A stretch of DNA of 64,000 nt from Diploscapter coronatus. Lineage: Eukaryota; Nematoda; Chromadorea; Rhabditida; Rhabditidae. Where the stretch lies: assembly GCA_964036155.1 (NCBI GenBank), contig OZ038422.1, forward strand, positions 21,165,201 to 21,229,200, written 5' to 3'. Shown here one piece after another: positions 37,512 to 47,624 of the stretch (the first letter of the stretch is position 1; each line of letters starts with the position of its first letter). Both the position numbers and the translations under genes were made by a program. Under the pieces are notes generated by a model. The model did no database searches. It saw only the letters and a program-made list of their open reading frames with translations, and was not told where the DNA came from.

Positions 37512-38452
37512 GGTTCAAGAATTTCTGTGCCGAGAACTTTCTTATTATTTCAGTTGAGTTCTGTCTGACCCCGGAAGGCTGTGGAGGAGTATGTGCTGTG
37601 TGTAAGGACGGTGAATACAGTTGATGAGCACGAAAAACCTTTATTAATAACAGTTTGAGGGTATTTATAGAGATCGGGGTGAGATATCTAAGGATAGATA
37701 TGCAATTAGTGTGTAGTGAGATGATCATACACTTAATGCCCTAACTATTTCCCTTTCTGCTCGGGAATTTCGTATCATATCATCCACAAGTATCTAAAAA
37801 CATGAAAATAAATATTTCCAAAAGTATTTTGCCGAACTCACGACAGGACCAATTTCGGGTTCAGTCAGATTTGTGCTCGTCAATGATTGGGTGATGAATT
37901 TTCGCGTTTCAGGTAGAACTGCGACCGTCGCCGTTGCATAACTTTTATTTGATTTTGAGAGTCCTAACAAGCAATTCATCGATCCTTCGTCGAATGTTTA
38001 GTTTCTTAATCGATACAACTATTATAATTCGATCATCAAATCTATTCATTTTCTATTCTCTTTTACATTGATTAATTTATTACATTCGCTGTGATACAAT
38101 ACGAACTGAATTTATATTTATTGAAAAAGCCAGTGATATTGATGGACATATATAATTTAATAGTCTAGAAAGTAACGCAAAGGAAAAAACGATCGAAAGC
38201 ACAGAATAAAGAGGTAATTGGGAATGGCATATAAAAACGGAAGGATCTTCTTTTTCTTTCGAGTACTTGGAAAAAAGAATATCCTAGATGGGGTGAAAGA
38301 CAACCGCCACTCCCAGTTTCATGCGCTATCAGTAGGGAAAATGGCAGAAATAAGATCAATCAAATAATCTCATAATCTTCTTCTTATTCGGTACATATCC
38401 ACGCATTTGATATAAAATTTGATTTTATTTTCGCCATATTTAGGATTGATCC
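37512..38452. other. 941-bp insert unique to unit A, 8-bp direct repeats
   Basis: ATTGATCC at 37504-37511 and again at 38445-38452 brackets the segment. Unit B runs straight through with a single ATTGATCC (AGAATTGATCCAGATGTCG). Either an insertion with target duplication in A or a microhomology deletion in B. No clear terminal inverted repeats. It contains the small minus-strand gene 37725-37979. Confidence 0.8.
37725..37979 (-). CDS. Possible small two-exon gene, 68 aa
   Basis: Exon 1 37842-37979 (MNCLLGLSKSNKSYATATVA...) joins exon 2 37725-37793 (ILVDDMIRNSRAEREIVRAL...) over a 48-bp intron with GTGAGT donor and TTTTTAG acceptor, phase 0. No family recognised. It lies wholly inside the unit A-specific insert. 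Could be a chance frame or one end of a larger gene. Confidence 0.35.
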
Positions 38453-38599
38453 AGATGTCGTAAGCAAGTGAAAGAGCTCGCGTTTTGGTCCGGAATGTAG
38501 CTCTAAATTTGATTTTATAATGTTCAATTTCTAAATTTTTCATGTTATTTATTTTATTTTACATGTGAATAATAAATACCGTTTATCCAGTAATTTAGT

Positions 38600-38683
38600 C
38601 AGACCTAGGGAGGACGTTCGTCAGAATGTCTGTGCGACCTATCCCCTATATTTTTCATCTCACGAAGATGCTCCCTAGGTCTG
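38600..38683. repeat. Foldback with 13-bp perfect arms
   Basis: CAGACCTAGGGAG and CTCCCTAGGTCTG are perfect inverted copies 58 bp apart. The interior GTGCGACCTATCCCCTATAT is nearly shared with the element at 39714-39965, so the two are probably related. Lies 3' of the F-box gene. Confidence 0.7.
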
Positions 38684-38822
38684 GATCTAGTAAACGAAGG
38701 GCTAAGAACGAGCATCGCTTTACAGTATTCCCATTATTTGGTGCCGCGTGAATAAAAACAAAGGGTAAGGGAATTATCGCTTTATTTGGTATTTGGTACT
38801 GGCTAAATTGGTAAAATATAAA

Positions 38823-41684
38823 TTACATGTTCTCAAGTGGAGATAAATTGAATTTTCGTCTCGGCAATTTCGATAAAATTCTCATAAGCAATTGCCAACA
38901 TTCGTGTTTATTTAGAATTTCGTCATGATATATATCAAAGCTCCAGTACTTGATTTGCTTATCCTGTTCAATGATAGTCTGAAATTTAAAGTAATTTTGG
39001 ATTCTGAAAATAATAGATCTCCTATCTAGAAAGGAAATTTTCATTGCGGTTTATTCTGCTAAGTGCATGTTACTTAAAAGTAATAAATGCTTAAGCTGTG
39101 CATTCGTGTGTATTACATTTCATATATAGCCTAAGTTATATTTGCGTCAATAAGGGCACGTTCATACTTCTGTTCATGTGAGCTGTCAGCAGCGTGAGCA
39201 CAATATATGAACGCCCCCTAATAAAACATACTTACATCGATAAAACTGGCAATTGCATCCAAATTAAGTCCATTTATATTAGAGGTGATTTTTTCTCTAC
39301 AAAAAAATCGTTCTGCTGGTAATCGTATAATTTCCGACCAAGGAATGACGTTATAAAGATTTAGTACGATCTCCTTAACATATGCAGGCAATTTGGATTT
39401 ATCGCAACGTCGCGATTTGAAAAAAAAATCGCGACATGGCACGAAAGAGTACGGAAAAAAGATTTTCTCTCTTGGGCTAACTTGATAAGTAGCGAGATAA
39501 CGACATTTCCTTAGGAAAGTAACGACCTAAAATACTTCCTTAATTTTCCAAGAAAAGAGCGCTACTTCTTAACGTCGCTACTTATCCAAGTTAATTATTT
39601 ACAATACGATCGAAAATCACCTTTATTGGATTTTCGGAACTATTTAAGCACAGAATATCGAACGGGATTACTGCACAGTTCAATTCCAAGTAACGTAAAC
39701 CTAGAATATACGGGGCTATTCGAAAACATCGGAGCATCGGGACACGCGAAACGGATCTAGGATGATCGTCCGACCTAAGTGCGACCTACCCCTATATATT
39801 TTCTTAAGAATTTTGTATCTCTAACCAATCAATAATGCTAATTTTCGACGCTGCGACCTACTCTACCATACTAAACTTTTCCTCTACGACCTATCTCCCG
39901 GAAATTTCTTTTTTTTTCTGCATGCTATTTCGTATGTCGCGATGCTACGATGTTTCCGAATTGCCAATCTATGCATATTATAGCTGTTTTATTGTTATTT
40001 AAATTTAATAGTAAACCATTTAATATAAGCCAATTAATCAAAATTACCTTCAGTCAGAAAAGTAGGTGAGCATTCAAAACAACTGTTTATCGAATGTTCG
40101 TCCTCAAAACGACATGATTTCTCCATTATGTGCATATTTTTCATCAAAATCGTTCTAGCCAGTTGATTCATAACTTCACTGTTCTTTATATCCTAAATGA
40201 GAAATGAGGGCGTGTTCATACTTCTGCTCACGCTGACACGTGCTTACGTGAGCAGTGTGAACAGAAGTATGAACACGCCCTGGCAACTTTTGTTTCTTCC
40301 AATCTCATATTGGAGGACTAAAACGAAATGTTAGGGTAAAACGAGTGCTACCATTGAAATAATACGGTATATCAGTAGTCTATAGTCAGACGAGCAGAAT
40401 AAGTAAAAAAAAGATCGAGTTAATACACAGTAGAAACGCAGGGGAAAAAACAGACGCCGGAATTTCCGGCCCACCCTTAGTTTACAGTATATACTTGAAT
40501 AACTTACAATGTCAAAGTCGAGAACTATAGAATTTTGAAACATCGAGCCAAATAAGTCCATGATCCAGTTGCGGAAATAGCGTCGATTTCCGCAATAGTA
40601 TTGTCGCTCCCATTTAAATTTCGTAACAATTCGTTTAGCTCGATTTTCCGGTGGTATATTTCTATGCTTCGATATATCTGTAATATTCCCCATTATTCTC
40701 GAAACTAGGTTTGCTATTGAGAGACCCTCGCGATCACGCCCCTTTTTCTCATCATCGTCTGCGTCCCTTCTATTGATTCATATAGGAAGAGAGCGCGCAG
40801 ACGACGATGGAAAAAGGGGCGTAGTCGAGGGGTAACTCTGTAACGAGCCTAATTTCGGGAATAAAGGAGAGTATATGCTCTTACATTTGCTAAAAGCGTT
40901 ATAAAAATCGTCTGATTCTTTCTCCGGAAGCGTATCAGCCACATCAACATTTGTATATTTGCCCAGAATGCTCTCTCCCGGTCGTCTAAAATCAAGACAT
41001 TAAGACATACGAAATAGTAATGGATTAGGGAAAGGTTTTTTTCAATATTATTTCGCATGTCTTAATGTCTTGTATGTCATGCATTTTCCAAATTGTCGCA
41101 TTTGACGCTATTTCACGAAAAATTACATGCAAATCCTATACATAAGTGATCAATAATATCAGAGGGACCGGAATTTCGACCCCCATTCCGCGAAAACGCC
41201 TGGGTTCGTACTAATTCAGTTCACGCGAACTTATGAGAATTATATAAGCGAGAAAATTTAGTTGAACTGAGCTGCGAATTAGTATGAGCCTTGATCTCTA
41301 ACCTTTTGCAAGTGAATGAAAGGGAAATCCTATGGTGTGAAGCATCGAAATAATTCTCCTTGTACATAATAACCTCCATTCCGCCACCGAGATAGTGATT
41401 GGACTAAAATATTGAATATTCTATTGTTTATTGAAGCAAGAATAACTATTGAACCCGTCGCACGGTATCTCAATAGCAAGCATAATTTCGGGAATAACGG
41501 AGTGTACCTCATCCACATAGAGTGATAATTTCAAAGATTCGACTGCATATCCGCGTCGTAGCTTCTTGTGCTGTCTAGCGAGATCCGAGAAACGCGGACA
41601 CGCTTCGAACAATGTCAGCGTGTCTGAATAGCGGACACGTGGCAAAATATGTAGACAAATGTCTGTAGGCAATTTATCGAACAT
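38823..41684 (-). CDS. F-box protein, 341 aa
   Basis: Six exons in phase: 41464-41684, 40885-40985, 40508-40677, 40048-40192, 39236-39468, 38823-38978. The F-box is at the N-terminus (FDKLPTDICLHILPRVRYSD, then LTLFEACPRFSDLA). The rest (YFRNWIMDLFGSMFQNS, LPAYVKEIVLNLYNVIPW, IKYWSFDIYHDEILNK) is not a domain I can name, but the size and layout match the large nematode F-box families. F-box proteins link substrates to SCF ubiquitin ligases. The ATG follows a TTTAG acceptor by 3 nt, a likely trans-splice site. The acceptor of exon 5 is weak and abuts a foldback. All five introns contain foldback elements, and exon 5 itself includes a hairpin (39409-39435). Start and exon 1 donor are the least certain parts. 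Confidence 0.65.
39154..39217. repeat. Foldback in F-box intron 5
   Basis: Arms GGGCACGTTCATACTTCTG... and ...ATATGAACGCCCC pair imperfectly. Related in sequence to the cleaner palindrome at 40208-40280. Confidence 0.6.
39409..39435. repeat. 10-bp-arm hairpin inside F-box exon 5
   Basis: GTCGCGATTT and AAATCGCGAC are perfect inverted copies around a short A-run, within coding sequence of exon 5 (39236-39468). Confidence 0.6.
39478..39593. mobile_element. 116-bp foldback in F-box intron 4
   Basis: Ends TAACTTGATAAGTAGCGA and TCGCTACTTATCCAAGTTA pair with one gap. No coding capacity. Confidence 0.7.
39714..39965. mobile_element. 252-bp inverted-repeat element in F-box intron 4
   Basis: Left end GGCTATTCGAAAACATCGGA and reverse-complemented right end GGCAATTCGGAAACATCGTA agree over about 36 bp (on through GCATCG...CGAA). 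Interior has GCGACCTA motifs, as in the foldback at 38600-38683. Confidence 0.75.
40208..40280. mobile_element. 73-bp near-perfect palindrome in F-box intron 3
   Basis: GGGCGTGTTCATACTTCTG and its exact reverse complement form the ends, and pairing continues nearly to the centre. Same family as 39154-39217. Confidence 0.8.
40724..40832. mobile_element. 109-bp foldback in F-box intron 2
   Basis: ACGCCCCTTTTTC, CATC and GTCTGCG on the left pair with CGCAGACGACGATG and GAAAAAGGGGCGT on the right; outer ACCCTCG pairs with CGAGGGGT. It fills about half of the 207-bp intron. Confidence 0.75.
40993..41072. mobile_element. 80-bp foldback in F-box intron 1, copy next to exon 2
   Basis: CAAGACATTAAGACATACGA pairs with TCGCATGTCTTAATGTCTTG with one mismatch; pairing extends to AATA/TATT. 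It begins 8 bp from exon 2. Confidence 0.75.
41203..41290. repeat. 88-bp foldback in F-box intron 1
   Basis: GGTTCGTACTAATTC at the left pairs with GAATTAGTATGAGCC at the right with two mismatches. Confidence 0.65.
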
Positions 41685-42943
41685 CACCTAAATATTTCCA
41701 GGATTGGCCGGAATCGCTGTTTTGAAAGTTTCGGAGTCGGATTATGCGAGACCAATAAACAACTCTTATTCTCCATTTTGACACTTCACATATCCTTATC
41801 ATGTCCTTATCTAACTTTGGTGAAAAAATCAGAAAATCCTAGGACCCCTAACTGAGATAGATAAGGATAATCAGCGAGATATAGAAGGAATCAATGAGGG
41901 AGTGCAGAGAAAACGCTATTGACAGGAAAAGAAAGGAGTGAGAGGCATAGTGTTCGCGTTTCAGTTTTTAAAAATAATTTCTTGAATTTTTTCTCTTCGA
42001 AAATGGATGCAGAACTCAATGACCTGTCCATCCATGGGTAAATCAGCGCGGTGGGGTCAGTTTAGCAAAATGGCTGGCGATCCCTAATTGTAAGTTAAAA
42101 TTGGAGTCATTGGGAAATGAACGAGAGAGATCCAGAAATTAACAGAAAACTAGGTCGTATCTATTATCAAAATGAAATTTTTAGCGAAGAAACATAAAGA
42201 TAAACGCGAAACAAAACGAGAACGAGTATGCTAGCGAAAATGCGTTTCCGATTTCAGTTAATATATTATAAAATAGACCAATTTATATATAAGAGTTAAT
42301 GTAAGATAGTTCGAGTTAATAGAGTTTTTGAAGTTAGAAAGAGATTTTATGACATTTAGTTCTCAAAAATATAAGAAATGGCGAGCTAGGGAAAATCGAG
42401 AGTGAGGTCACAATCAATAATGGATAAAGATGTCGAGAAAGTACGTCATCTCTTCATTGTATTATTCGAAAGAAAGACTGAAAAAAGCCAAAGCATCATT
42501 TGCTCTGATGTGTGGATTTGAAATCTAGTTTTTCAACTCTTCTGCAACAAAATAATTTGTTCAAAAATCAATCTTCAATTCCGATTTTGACGTTTCAAAA
42601 TCAGATTCCTATTTTTTTCTACACAAACAATAAATTTATTTGCATTTCTACCCAGTGAAAATTCTCAAAGGAAAATGAGCAAAAATTTTACATGAAGGAT
42701 AGCATAAATGAGGCCCGTAACGAAAAATACGGTAACTGAGACGAAAATGACCCGATCAAAAATTACAGAAACACATAAATAAATTTGTGAATAGTCTGGA
42801 ATGAAAGTTGATGAATTTTGAGGGATCATGAAAGAGTCAATTTTTGGGCAAATGATTCCGAATTTTTCAAAATCATAACTCCTAGCAGCCCGGTAACAAG
42901 ATAAAGGAAAAATGTCCAAATTTAAAACGAATAATTCTTGAAT
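41685..42943. other. Gene-free stretch upstream of the F-box gene
   Basis: No supported gene. An 84-codon minus-strand frame at 42665-42919 contains a hydrophobic stretch but has no splice partners or motif. It follows the stop of the kelch pseudogene fragment and is probably non-coding. Confidence 0.45.
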
Positions 42944-43441
42944 TTATTGTAATTTCTCGAAATCAATTTCACCAACAACTTTCCATTTATTTACATTTGG
43001 ATTGTATTCCTCGACATATTCAAAATCATCTATGTCATACGTTGAGTCACTGTAAAATTCGCTATAAAACATAAATGCTATAAATTTTAGGAAAATTTTA
43101 ACTCACCCTCCGATTCCATACAATTTCCCGTTAGCGACAATGAGCGAATGATGCTCTCTTCCATAATTCAGTCAGCGATTCGAGAAATTCGACTGTAAAT
43201 TGGAGCTGAGGGGTCGAAACACAAACAGAATTTTAATACAACAAAAATATCAACGTCCTTATCTTCACTAAATATATAATGATACATTATTTATCATACA
43301 AAATTAACAACCTCCATCCTCCAGTCATGTAAATTCTTCCATTTAGCATGCAACTCCGAATAGGCCTAGTCTTTCTGGAATCTCTCCAATTTCAATCCAT
43401 TCCCGTTCATCGTCTGATAATCGATATATCTTTGAACTGAA
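42944..43441 (-). pseudogene. Kelch-repeat pseudogene fragment, copy 1
   Basis: One exon (about 43107-43210) reads FDPSAPIYSRISRIAD and then, after a frame shift, HHSLIVANGKLYGIGG; GKLYGIGG is the kelch double-Gly signature. The last exon (42944-43040) reads EEYNPNVNKWKVVGEID with the kelch Tyr and Trp, then stops. The frame break and lack of upstream repeats mark it as dead. Homologous to 54104-54555. Confidence 0.7.
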
Positions 43442-43631
43442 TTTCATAATTCGAATTTTATTTACTTATCAACAACAGGGAAACCAAATAAGGACATACT
43501 TAATCAAGAAAAGACGCATAGAATCAGGATAAAATTTTATACTTACTTTTACAAAGGAGCTTCCAAAAACTCGTAAATTCAAATTATAAACCTGTGACAA
43601 TCTTTTGGTTTGTAAATAGAAAATCATTCAC

Positions 43632-43732
43632 AAATTGCCAGAGACGATGGCCGCCTGCAGCATGTCGGAATCTGCCTTGCGCTGGATGAGAAAGTACCGG
43701 GAAGCTTCCATGTGAAAGACTCGCTTGATGAA
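43632..43732 (-). pseudogene. Stray copy of exon 18 of the ankyrin-like gene (unit B)
   Basis: Same 101-bp exon with intact acceptor and donor as at 30840-30940; coding frame open. Surrounding exons absent. Confidence 0.85.
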
Positions 43733-45090
43733 CTGGAATGCAGAAATATATTAATGCTGGTGGTGCATAAAGTTTTCAAAGTCGAAGTCGAAATTTATCC
43801 CCAAAAATTTTTAACTTTTACCAGGATAGCAAAATAATGCTAATTTAATGAAAAAAAAGGATATTTTGACCAAAATTAAGCAATTTTAGTCGAAAAATTC
43901 TGAATGTTGAAGGTAAAAATTTGTGTTAAAAATCTTTCATCCAGAGAACCAATCCGACGAAAATGTTGTTTATTCGAAAATGGTAAATTTTACAAACAAG
44001 AATAAATTTACGACATTTGCGAATTATCTTTGTGTCTATCACAATTCCTTAGTAGCTTGGCTATTCTGTGTGCACTTTATGATTAGTGTATGAGATATAA
44101 CAAACAATCTAATCACCTTTTTTAGTATTTTCGTAAAATGTGTCCGAGCTTACTTCTAGCCATCTGTCTATCATATCTTCATGTATAATACACCGTTTGA
44201 TAGGTCTCAGTTGCATCCTGTGCAACGTAACTTTTCCGACGATTTTTGATCTAATTTTTGGGTACTTGGAGCCAAAAACTATGACATGCTAATTACTTAT
44301 ACTAAATTTGCAAATCGTTTGAGAGATCATTATCAGCAGTATTCACTACTACGCTGGTGAGCTCTCGCCTCTCTTTACTATCTTGTCTCAATTGAATGTA
44401 CGTGAAGATTTATGAACATGAGAGTTCATTACTGCTCTCACTGCAATGAAGTGTGATCTAATATTGCGGGTTTAGAAAGTTCTCCGGCAATGGGAATGAA
44501 AAGGAACTAATGCTGAATATGGAGAAAAATGGAATATGCGATTGGTTTTTGATACTAGATTTGCACATTAAAAGAACTTTGAAAATTCATAAAGGCACAA
44601 AATTGGGATGAATAGGCCATAATCACTCGGGCTAGACTGGAATGAGCTATTTCCTGTCATTATTCTGCTTTCTGTCACTGTATCTGTGCTGCTTTGTAAC
44701 CTATTTCTTCTCTATTCTGCATTAATCGGCCTACACTAGTAACACATATGCACGCTTCTTACAATAAGAAATACGTTCTTCGTAGGGGCATTTTCAGCAT
44801 TCAATTAGACTACAATGAGCTAAAATAATGATTATAAGATTCTGCAAATATTATAATCATTTTAATCTTATAATATCACATGCAAAATACATGGCTTTAG
44901 TTTCATTTCATTTTATTTTATTTTCCTCTCACCTAATCCGCAGAAAGGTTCAAATTTCGCCTATTTCATTCCCGCCAACCTATTGTTATTTCTGTTTAGA
45001 AATGTCTGAAAAATAAAAGACTATTAAAACAATCTGCAGAAAATTTTAGCCATGATGCATTCTTACAGCAAGAAATTTGAAGATTACTTT

Positions 45091-45284
45091 AATCCAGTGA
45101 GAAATTCCAATCTCCCAAATTTTAGGCGAAAGGCATCAGTGATCTGCCCAATAGATGGGCGAAAGTTACTGATCCCAATGGTGAATATATTGTTGATTCT
45201 TGATAGTTTTAAATCAAGTTATGAATAAATGAACATTTATTTATTTTTAGTGCAAGACTTTCTTGACAGCCTAATAAAAGCAAC
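45091..45284 (+). mobile_element. Mariner-type transposase 3' remnant (unit B)
   Basis: Same remnant as 32290-32473: ISDLPNRWAKVTDPNGEY ending at TGA 45201-45203, then the TTGACAGCCTAA terminal sequence. Here a TAG precedes the block where unit A reads TGG. Confidence 0.7.
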
Positions 45285-45725
45285 TTTTTCTCGTCATTTT
45301 GCAATGTGGAACCACAAAAATAGCGATTTTTTCGAGGTCTAACAAATTAGATAAGATTTTCAGTTTAATAAACGGGCGAGGCATCGCATAATTAGTGACT
45401 CATCAATTTCCCTGTTGGAATTTTTGCACTTTTGTGCCAATTAATTTTTCGGTCAAATTTTATTTTGATAAGCTGGTTATTTAAATTTTTAAAAATATTA
45501 AAAATGAACAGATATTAATATACTTTTATTTTGTTCAAACTATGGAGAGTTTTGAAACCTTTTCAAATGTCAAACTAATTGTAACTCGATTCGAATTCAC
45601 AAAATTAGATATTTTCGCTTTACCCTTTGCTATTTCATAACGCCTTTGCTAATTAATTCAATTATCCATCAAGGCCGTTTTAGAGTAAATCCTCAGTATT
45701 CTATCTTCTCACTTTTTCAATTTCA

Positions 45726-45839
45726 GGGCTTAGACTCAAGTTTAATTTACAACCCTTATAAATTATCTTGTAAGTTCATTTATAAGAGTTGTAAATTTTC
45801 AGCTTACGAAAGTTGTAAGTTAAACTTGAGTCCGAGCCC
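45726..45839. mobile_element. 114-bp foldback element (unit B)
   Basis: Unit B copy of the compound hairpin at 32924-33037, ends GGGCTTAGACTCAAG and CTTGAGTCCGAGCCC. Confidence 0.75.
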
Positions 45840-45949
45840 AGTTCTTAAATCGCTTGAGCGAAGTCCTGCCTTTCTCTAAATTCGACATCGTAAAAATGTA
45901 TTCCCACCAAAATCGCTTTCCTCGTTAAAGTTAAGTTCTTCATCTAATA

Positions 45950-47280
45950 TTGGGTTGTTCGATAATTTCTGAGACACTCGAAAATGTGTCCCTAGTTTTT
46001 AGGATTGAATTAGAAAATATCTTTGTTGGGTACATGAAAGTTGACTCACTCTCCAATTATATTTTATTGGGTTGGTCAATAATTTCTTTCCCACTTTCGA
46101 GAAAATTTTTTTCTTCCTTTAAACAAATTGTCAAAAAACCAAATGTTAACGATAATGATAGAAGACTATCAGCTGATTATCGAATAGATATCCTAATCCT
46201 TCTTTACTATGTTTATGGGAAAATATTGATTAGGAATGTGATAATTGTCATTTTAAGACTTCATTGCATTTCCGATAATATTTTTCCATAATAACTATGA
46301 TGCATGACTAGATAAAAGGCTATTATATTCTACACTTCTTTAGTAATCTTTAGTAATAAGATGTATGAAAAATTATTCTTAAAATCGCCGAATATAACAA
46401 ACTCTCTGGCAGCTTTCATCATATCATACCTTTTTCTTATGCAATTTTACGACTATAGATCAGGATAATTGAATCAAATACTTAATTCTTCCGCAATTAC
46501 TGCAATTCATTAATTGATTACAGTACTATTATACGTCCATAAGCCTCCTAAAAATATTCAGATGGATTGCTTCGTAATTCGATTACAGCGCGTGACAAGG
46601 TAGTCTTATTTACAAAACGGTTGACTCGTCATATTATTCTTATATAATTTCGAATCTGAAAGGGCTTGGCATAAAATAATTAGTGAGTATATTTGTAGAG
46701 CCCTGTCTAAATGCACCGATGATATTTTTAACATTTTTCCATTGTTCGTTAAAGAATTGGACGAAAAAGTAAAAATCGCTCTGTATAGACCCTATCACAA
46801 TCTATGGCAAGCTTAGGTACCGTACTAATATACAGTAACCCTTTCCATATTAGTATTTCCCAGTCTTTAGTTGTGACGGAAGGACGAAAGTGGGAAAAAA
46901 CTTATTGACCAACCCAATATTTTCCATCCAGTTCTTTATTCTATTAATGCGAAATAGCTCTTTGAGTAATTTTGCTGCACATGCGGGTTTGAGATAGTGC
47001 ATTATCGCTCTTTACTCTAAAATATTGGCAAGTGGTTTCGGGCTATATTTGGTGTATTTAGGAAGTAGGTATCCTCATCTGTCTAATGCGCATATGCCAC
47101 TTTCATCGATTCGCAGTTTCGCAACAACTGTAGCAGGAGGACCAGAAACTGGGCAATCGAGAGGAATATAATAGTTGTACACCATAGTGAGTACCTATCT
47201 CATTTGAGCTGACTTGATGATAAAATAGAAATATTTTTTGAAAAATTAATCCGTGGCTCAGAAATTATCGAACAACCTAA
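45950..47280. mobile_element. Outer mariner-type inverted-repeat element (unit B)
   Basis: Ends TTGGGTTGTTCGATAATTTC and reverse complement TTAGGTTGTTCGATAATTTC, as in 33151-34471; interrupted by the element 46077-46917. Confidence 0.75.
46077..46917. mobile_element. Nested mariner-type element with TA duplication (unit B)
   Basis: Unit B copy of 33272-34111. Ends TTGGGTTGGTCAATAATTTC and TTATTGACCAACCCAA, TA on both sides. Confidence 0.85.
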
Positions 47281-47525
47281 TCCCCAGAAAGGTTCAAATT
47301 TCGCTCATTTCATTCCCGTCACCCTATTGTTATTTTCTATTTATAAATGTCTGTAAAATAAGAGACTATAAGAAAAACTACGAAAACTTTAGCCATAATG
47401 CATTCTTACAGCAAGAAATTTGAAGATTACTTTAATCCAGTGTGAAATCAAGTTTAAGAAGCGGGAGGGTCTCGACGGGGTTTTTATCTTCTATTGGAAT
47501 CTCTATTCATGTTGGGATGATCTCT

Positions 47526-47533
47526 TATAAATA
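47526..47533 (+). promoter_or_regulatory. TATA box of Str chemoreceptor B
   Basis: TATAAATA 99 bp before the ATG at 47625, conserved with the copy at 35055-35062. Confidence 0.55.
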
Positions 47534-47624
47534 GATGAGACGTAACGAAGTGGTACAATTGTATTCTCTCCAGAGTTTATATTTACAGTATCCAGTTATA
47601 TTCTAGTTCTGAACGACGGCTAAG

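Larger units (their letters stand above)
30567..38575 (+). repeat. Duplicated block, unit A (about 8.0 kb)
   Basis: High identity with 43442-50095 from TTTCATAATTCGAATTTT at the left to TTTTATTTTACATGT at the right. It contains, in order: a copied exon (30840-30940), a mariner remnant, a small foldback, nested mariner-type elements, an Str chemoreceptor gene, and a 941-bp insert absent from unit B. Small indels and substitutions separate the units; coding exons look most similar. Confidence 0.9.

Noticed and set aside
37453..37728. 91-codon minus-strand frame spanning the edge of the unit A insert
   Set aside because: It straddles the insertion junction and is not preserved in unit B.
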